This document shows positions 59,753-64,000 of a stretch of 64,000 nt of DNA, in pieces (the first letter of the stretch is position 1; each line of letters begins with the position of its first letter). The stretch comes from Polyangiaceae bacterium (GTDB lineage: Bacteria > Myxococcota_A > Polyangia > Polyangiales > Polyangiaceae), in contig JAICTZ010000023.1 of the NCBI GenBank assembly GCA_025936115.1, positions 1-64,000 on the forward strand, written 5' to 3'. The notes beneath the pieces are model-generated. The model made no database searches, was not told where the DNA came from, and saw only the letters and a program-made list of their open reading frames with translations. The position numbers and the translations under genes are program-made.

Positions 59753-60717
59753 CAGAAGCTCCTCCGCGCGACGATGGACCCAGGTCCGATACCGATCGCG
59801 GTTTGCTCTTTCCCCGCTCCCGCCGTCACGAACAGCACGATGCCCGTCGCGAGTGCAACGCCTCCGGCGATGAACGCGACCGTCGAGATGGTCGCTTTCG
59901 ATTGTGCGGAGTCTTGCTTGTCGAGGCCCTCCTGCGTGCACTCGTAGGGGTAGTCGCGACAGGCCGCTTTTGCGTCCTTCCAGGTGGAAGAGGCGCTCAG
60001 TCCGAAGAACGTGCCGAGCCCGAGACCGACCACACCGACCGCGCCGACTGCGATGGCGATGGGGCGCTGAGGCGACGATTTGTGCCCGCTCGCTTGATCG
60101 GGAGGGGCCATCAGCGCGGCGGCGTCGGAGCCCGTGGCGGGCTCGAGCTTCGGAATTTCGACGACCACCTTGTCGGCGTTGGCCCCGACTTCGACCTTCG
60201 AGGACCACGGCTTCTGTCCGGTGCTGGAAGCGGTGACTTCGTGAGGGCCCGGATCGACGGGAATGGGCATGCCGAGCTGTGCCCGGTCGACCGAGACGCC
60301 GTCGCGCCGTACGTCGAGCGCGGCATCGCCGCTGTTGCCGCCCATCGCGCGGATGGTGAGCGTCGAGAGCCGTGACTCGAGCGTTTTCGAGCAATCAATC
60401 GCGAGCTTTTCCCGCTCGCTCGAGCCGGCGGCGCGCGCGAGCGGGATTGCTTCACGGTATTCCGCCCACGCGCTCGCCGTCTTGCCGATTTTTTCGTAGC
60501 AGTCAGCGAGATTCAAGAGTGTGCCGAGCCCTGGATCGAGCTTCTGGCTGGCCTCGAACTTGGGACAGGCCTCGACGAACTTACCTTCATTCGCCAGGCG
60601 CCGCCCTTCGACGAAGAGCGCCTCCGCCGCCGCCGCATTGGAAGAGCCCGACTGCGCCCGTGCAGGCACGGCCAACGCGAGCACCAAAGGTCCCGAAAAT
60701 AAGGTTATCCACCGCAC
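59752..60717 (-). CDS. TPR/PEGA-like periplasmic protein with C-terminal membrane helices
   Basis: 321 aa from GTG at 60717, which puts a clean signal peptide (WITLFSGPLVLALAVPARAQS) at the N-terminus; a TTG at 60753 would add 12 residues before it. Two TPR-like repeats (ALFVEGRRLANEGKFVEACPKFEASQKLDPGLGTLLNLADCYEKIGK) are followed by a PEGA-like beta segment (LDVRRDGVSVDR, GPHEVTASSTGQKPW) and two hydrophobic helices (IAVGAVGVVGLGLGTFFGL, STVAFIAGGVALATGIVLFV) flanking a Cys-containing loop. This layout is very common in Polyangiales; exact role unknown. Confidence 0.85.
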   Translation of the reverse strand: MRWITLFSGPLVLALAVPARAQSGSSNAAAAEALFVEGRRLANEGKFVEACPKFEASQKLDPGLGTLLNLADCYEKIGKTASAWAEYREAIPLARAAGSSEREKLAIDCSKTLESRLSTLTIRAMGGNSGDAALDVRRDGVSVDRAQLGMPIPVDPGPHEVTASSTGQKPWSSKVEVGANADKVVVEIPKLEPATGSDAAALMAPPDQASGHKSSPQRPIAIAVGAVGVVGLGLGTFFGLSASSTWKDAKAACRDYPYECTQEGLDKQDSAQSKATISTVAFIAGGVALATGIVLFVTAGAGKEQTAIGIGPGSIVARRSF

Positions 60718-60853
60718 CAGGACTTCGGTATCGCAGCCGGCGCGCGCTGACAAGCCTCGCTACCGAGCAGGTTCGAGTCATGCTCGGCAACGACGGTGAT
60801 TTCAACGGCTGCCGGAGCCGGTCGAGCCCGAGCCACTATCGTAAGCCGGGGAG

Positions 60854-61579
60854 CTAAGGCTCGCCGCGGCGGTGCGAGAGCTCGTCGAGCAAATGGCCGG
60901 CGCGCTCGAGCGTCTGCTGGTTTCGCCGTTCTGGATGCCGGAGTGTCACCACGAAGCGGACGGCGAGGAAGATCCCAGAAAACACGAGCAGCCCGCCCAT
61001 CGCGCGGAGGAGCTTGGTGTTGAGCTCGGGCGTGACCTGCAGTTTTCGCGCCTTCGTCACGGCGAGCACCGTGCCGAACCAGGCGACGGAGCCGAGTGCG
61101 ACGCCCAAAGCGAACCCTGCCGCCGAGCTGAGCTCTTTCGACAACCAGCCGTTCGCGTAAAGCGTGCTGACCGCGACCGTCCACGTGGCGATGAGCGTCG
61201 GGTTGAACAGGCTCGATAGCGCGCCGCGCACGAAGCCACGCTTCGCGCTCGTCTGCGCGGCGCGCTGCACGATGTGCGGACGGGTGAGCAGCACGGTGCC
61301 GAGCGTCGTGACGACCACGGAGCCGAGCGCGAGCGACGCGAGCACGACGGCTTGCGTTCTGCCGACCAGGTGCGGCAGGGCAAACGCGACGCCGAGCGCA
61401 TACGCCGCTTCGACGAGCGACCCGCCGAGCGCCACGAGCATGGCCGGCCCCCTTTCGGCGTTGAGCATGCGGGCCATGAACAGCACCGCGACTGGACCGC
61501 TCATCGGAACCGAGCCGAAGAAAGCGAGGCCGAACCCGAGTGGAAAGGCGAGCGTCAAAGGAGACTCCGAGCATGGCAC
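60854..61579 (-). CDS. LysE/RhtB-family exporter
   Basis: 241 aa from a GTG start, six helices. LysE-superfamily layout: LAFPLGFGLAFFGSVPMSGPVAVLFMARML near the start, ALGGSLVEAAYALGVAF, ALSSLFNPTLIATWTVAVSTLY (the NP motif) and GALGSVAWFG-like fourth helix. Exports amino acids or related metabolites. Single gene. Confidence 0.85.
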   Translation of the reverse strand: MPCSESPLTLAFPLGFGLAFFGSVPMSGPVAVLFMARMLNAERGPAMLVALGGSLVEAAYALGVAFALPHLVGRTQAVVLASLALGSVVVTTLGTVLLTRPHIVQRAAQTSAKRGFVRGALSSLFNPTLIATWTVAVSTLYANGWLSKELSSAAGFALGVALGSVAWFGTVLAVTKARKLQVTPELNTKLLRAMGGLLVFSGIFLAVRFVVTLRHPERRNQQTLERAGHLLDELSHRRGEP

Positions 61580-61728
61580 GGCAATGCCCGTTCCAGCGCC
61601 AGCGGCTCGCTGCAGCCGCTCTCAGCAGTCTTTGCGGCTCGCCAGCGCCGCGCTGAGGCCGAAATGCATGCCCGGCGGTCGGGCTCGGTCAGCGGGTCGG
61701 CCGCGCTTCACCGCGGCGAGTCGTAGGT

Positions 61729-62118
61729 TCAACGCAGCGTGCCCGTCGTATTGGCAACGAGCGCGCAGCGCTCCGCCCGGCCCTCGCAATCACAAGCGAG
61801 CGAGCTCGTGAGCGCCGTACGCGCGTCGCGCAGCTTGGCAATGCGTGCGTCGAGCTCGGTCACTTTGGCGCGCGCGATTTCACGCCACTCTTCGCGCGTG
61901 CGGGTCCGTGCGTCGAGCGGCATGAGCCGGCTGATCTCCGATAAGCGGAAGCCCGAGCGCTTGAGCGCGAGCACGAGGCGCAGCCCGTTGAGCGCCTCGG
62001 CACCGTAACGGCGGCGTCCCGAAACGCGCGCTGGCGGCTCGAGCAATCCGAGACTTTCGTAGTAGCGCAAGGTTGGCACACTGATCCCGAGGCGCCGCGA
62101 CAATTCGCCGATCTTCAT
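61729..62118 (-). CDS. MerR-family transcriptional regulator
   Basis: 129 aa. N-terminal winged helix: MKIGELSRRLGISVPTLRYYESLGLL, RRRYGAEALNGLRLVLALKRSGFRLSEI; coiled-coil dimer helix (WREIARAKVTELDARIAKLRDARTAL) and a C-terminal Cys-rich loop CDCEGRAERC, like the metal or thiol sensor loop of CueR/ZntR-type proteins. Divergent from the CCPF-motif protein gene, with a MerR-style promoter between them. Confidence 0.92.
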   Translation of the reverse strand: MKIGELSRRLGISVPTLRYYESLGLLEPPARVSGRRRYGAEALNGLRLVLALKRSGFRLSEISRLMPLDARTRTREEWREIARAKVTELDARIAKLRDARTALTSSLACDCEGRAERCALVANTTGTLR

Positions 62119-62167
62119 GCTGCCGTCAGTTTGCCACTTCGTGTACGAACCGCACGCCTCGAGCGAC

Positions 62168-62198
62168 TTGACCTCGAGCGTACTTGAGCTCGTAGCGT
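62168..62198 (+). promoter_or_regulatory. MerR-type promoter with 19-bp spacer and inverted repeat
   Basis: A TTGACC -35 (62168-62173) and TAGCGT -10 (62193-62198) are separated by 19 bp, the over-long spacing typical of MerR-activated promoters. Inside the spacer lies the inverted repeat CGAGC-N8-GCTCG (62175-62192). It points toward the CCPF protein gene at 62242 and is the likely operator of the adjacent MerR protein. Confidence 0.55.
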
Positions 62199-62241
62199 CC
62201 TCTCGCGAGCGCCCCTTGCGTATCGCGATCAGGAACCACCC

Positions 62242-62625
62242 ATGTCTCTCGAAAGCACCGAACGACCCATTGCCTGCGATCTCACCCAAATCCCCGCTGA
62301 GCTACGCGCGCGACTCGGCGCCGACCTGCAGCGCATCTTCGGGCGCGCCACGGCTCTCCGCCCGTTGCCGGACGGCTTTGCGCTCGAATTTTCGAACGAG
62401 CACGGCACCGTCGCGACGCTCGGCGAAATCATCGAATACGATCGCCGCTGTTGCCCTTTCATCCGGCACACTCTGGTCCATGAGCCGTGGGACGGCCCAA
62501 TCCGACTCGAGCTCACCGGCGCGCCGGACGTGCGCGAGCTCATCGCCGCCGAGCTGTTGCCGTTCTTGCCGCCGGAGCTCGTGCGAGCGGCCGGCATGCA
62601 CTCGAGCCCTCGAGCTGGGACTTGA
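62242..62625 (+). CDS. small CCPF-motif protein, probable MerR target
   Basis: 127 aa. ERPIACDLTQIPAELRARLGADLQR, LPDGFALEFSNEHGTVATLGEIIEYDRRCCPFIRHTLVHEP, IRLELTGAPDVRELIAAEL. It matches a common small family with a CCPF motif often found near MerR regulators. Cysteines in ACD and CCPF suggest metal or thiol handling, in keeping with the Cys-rich tail of the divergent regulator; function is unproven. Start ATG has an AGGAA 6 nt upstream. Confidence 0.82.
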   Translation: MSLESTERPIACDLTQIPAELRARLGADLQRIFGRATALRPLPDGFALEFSNEHGTVATLGEIIEYDRRCCPFIRHTLVHEPWDGPIRLELTGAPDVRELIAAELLPFLPPELVRAAGMHSSPRAGT

Positions 62626-62692
62626 CGCGAGGCAGGAGCCTGAGCCCGCGTCCAAGCTCGTGCTCGAGGCCGGGTCCAAGGCACGGCCCTGC

Positions 62693-64000
62693 TTGGCACA
62701 CGAACGCACCGCGAGCAGCCGCGTCGATCGGCGGCGTTTCGGCCTCGGCCGCGTCCACGCCTTCCGAACCTTCCAGTGTCTCGTGCTTTTCGCGGGCAGC
62801 TGCGCGATCGCTGGCTGTGGTTCGGGGGCCCCGCGGCGTGCGGCGGGCCATTGCTGGCCCGTCGAGGCGGGCAGCGCGCTTTTAACCACATCGCCCGTCG
62901 CTTCGGCCGCCGCGAGCGTCTCGGCTGCGATACCCTGCGCGTTCGCAGAGCCTCCGGCGACTGAGCCGCTCCGTTTCGATTGGGAAGTCGAGGTGGTGCA
63001 CGGAGGGTTCGGATGGATCACGACCCTCGCCGCGAATCCGGGCGGCGTGCTCGTCGCTGGCGCCGAGTCGGACGTGAGGGCTCGAGCTGAAGCGATTGTT
63101 GCCAGTTTCGACCGCGACGGCCGCCAGCGTTACCGCGTGAAGCTCGGGCAGCCGCAGTCGTCCCTCTCTCCAGCGCGCTCCGTTGCCACTGCCATCGCAG
63201 CCGCTCGTGCGGGTGAAGCCTACGTCCTGTCGACCGCTGCTCGAGCAAGCGGGAGCGCGGCTGTCGCGCTGTCGCTCCTCGACCCTCAGGGCCGCGTGCT
63301 GTTCACCGATCCGCTCGAGCTCTCGGCGCAGAGCTCGCCGTCACTCGTCGTGGACGCCGACGGTGCTGTCATCGTCGCAGGGACGCCGCCTGGAGGTGGC
63401 GGGTTCGTGCTGCTGAAGCTGGCGCACGACGGCGCGCGCCTCTGGACGCAAGCGTACCCGTACGTGAGCCTCTTCGAGCCGCGTCTGGTGAAGCTCGGCG
63501 AGGGATTTGCGGTCGTGGCCTCCCTGCACGGGGCCGCGCAGTTCGGTGCCCAGGAGCTCACGCGTCGCGAAACAATCTCATACCGCTGCAGCGGTCAGGC
63601 AACGACGTGTCAGGAGGGTGCAAGCTCGCTACTCGTCGCCGAGCTCGACGCTAGAGGTGCTCCGTTGAGGCAGCGTCTGCTCGGGCCGTCGGGCAGTCGC
63701 CTCCTCGTGTCCGATGTCGCCGTGACGGCTGACCGACGCATCCTCGTCACGGGCGAGTACGCAGGTCCGGCTATCGCTCTCGACAACGTATCGCTCTGTG
63801 AGCTCGAGCCGGGCATGCCTGAACGGGAAGAAAATCGGTTTCGTGAAAGCGGTTACGATCGTCATGTCTGCGACTGTCGCGGCGATCGGCGCGATCTGTT
63901 TCTGCTCGAGCTCGGTGCCGACGCCGAGCCGCGCTGGGCAAGGACGCTTGCGGTCGGCGGTCGCGCCCCGCGCGTTTCGGTCAACGCGAGCGGGGAGGTG
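62693..64000 (+). CDS. lipoprotein with propeller-like repeats (3' truncated by window edge)
   Basis: Open frame with no stop to the right edge, at least 436 residues. The N-terminal signal LVLFAGSCAIAGC has a canonical lipobox (IAGC). The mature part has an Ala-rich region then beta-strand repeats such as TLAANPGGVLVAGAESD, SLVVDADGAVIVAGTPPGG, VAVTADRRILVTGEYAG, the pattern of surface beta-propeller (SBBP-like) proteins, plus a loop with CSGQATTC and VCDCRG cysteines. Start uncertain: TTG at 62693 gives a basic n-region (RRR) before the hydrophobic core; GTG at 62783 or 62660 are alternatives. Confidence 0.75.
   Translation, partial: MAHERTASSRVDRRRFGLGRVHAFRTFQCLVLFAGSCAIAGCGSGAPRRAAGHCWPVEAGSALLTTSPVASAAASVSAAIPCAFAEPPATEPLRFDWEVEVVHGGFGWITTLAANPGGVLVAGAESDVRARAEAIVASFDRDGRQRYRVKLGQPQSSLSPARSVATAIAAARAGEAYVLSTAARASGSAAVALSLLDPQGRVLFTDPLELSAQSSPSLVVDADGAVIVAGTPPGGGGFVLLKLAHDGARLWTQAYPYVSLFEPRLVKLGEGFAVVASLHGAAQFGAQELTRRETISYRCSGQATTCQEGASSLLVAELDARGAPLRQRLLGPSGSRLLVSDVAVTADRRILVTGEYAGPAIALDNVSLCELEPGMPEREENRFRESGYDRHVCDCRGDRRDLFLLELGADAEPRWARTLAVGGRAPRVSVNASGEV

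Overview
The window is high-GC (about 68-70% by eye) and reads like the chromosome of a predatory or soil myxobacterium, probably order Polyangiales (Sorangium/Polyangium type). The grounds are: many Hanks-type Ser/Thr kinases, a PP2C phosphatase and an FHA protein; lipoproteins with long Gly/Ser/Ala (GGAGG-like) linkers after the lipobox; two proteins ending in a MYXO-CTERM-like sorting tail (GCGC, hydrophobic helix, Arg-rich end); and a kinase/cyclase/ATPase fusion of the kind known from Sorangium. Taxonomy is inferred from these features only. No plasmid, phage or IS genes are visible.

Layout. 1-7947 (+): end of a secreted protein, a Ser/Thr kinase, an SRPBCC-like protein, an ABC-2 permease, a membrane protein, a XerC-type recombinase and a membrane sulfatase, several joined by 4-nt overlaps. 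7989-10184 (-): tRNA-Val, two Bor-like lipoproteins, a stand-alone biotin carrier protein and a D-cysteine desulfhydrase-like enzyme. 10254-18362: housekeeping genes (engB, murJ, recO, a RodZ-like protein, a Tgl/PilF-like TPR lipoprotein, a Crp-family protein, tsaB), a PP2C phosphatase with a cNMP-like tail, and tRNA-Pro. 18363-23116: small accessory genes mixed with two degraded gene remnants (peroxiredoxin-like; Cys-rich).

23117-33933 is the most unusual stretch. A LuxR-type regulator stands divergent from a 1367-aa kinase/degenerate cyclase/AAA ATPase/TPR fusion (TOMM kinase-cyclase type). That gene runs head-on, with a 174-bp antisense overlap, into a minus-strand operon of an FHA-winged-helix protein and two proteins I do not recognise. 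A haem peroxidase and a covalent-FAD oxidase follow on the other strand. I read this as a possible uncharacterised phospho-signalling/oxidative tailoring module.

33948-42090 is a membrane glycan locus: a split transketolase, two dolichol-phosphate-type GT2s, an SDR and two GT-C-like polytopic proteins, mostly one overlapping operon. 42104-50948 is a secreted hydrolase island (GH54, GH114, GH30, an alpha/beta hydrolase and an S1 protease), interrupted by a kinase remnant. 51109-56453 holds a methyltransferase, an ABC drug/antibiotic-type exporter pair and a hybrid histidine kinase. 56466-64000 holds a CE1-type esterase with MYXO-CTERM tail, a lipoprotein/TPR pair, a LysE exporter, a MerR regulator divergent from a small CCPF-motif protein (with a recognisable 19-bp-spacer promoter), and a lipoprotein running off the right edge.

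Many very long antisense open frames exist because of the GC bias; these were discarded as shadows. Start codons were chosen by overlap, signal peptide and Shine-Dalgarno; in two cases (near 10099 and 42090, minus strand) no standard start codon fits.
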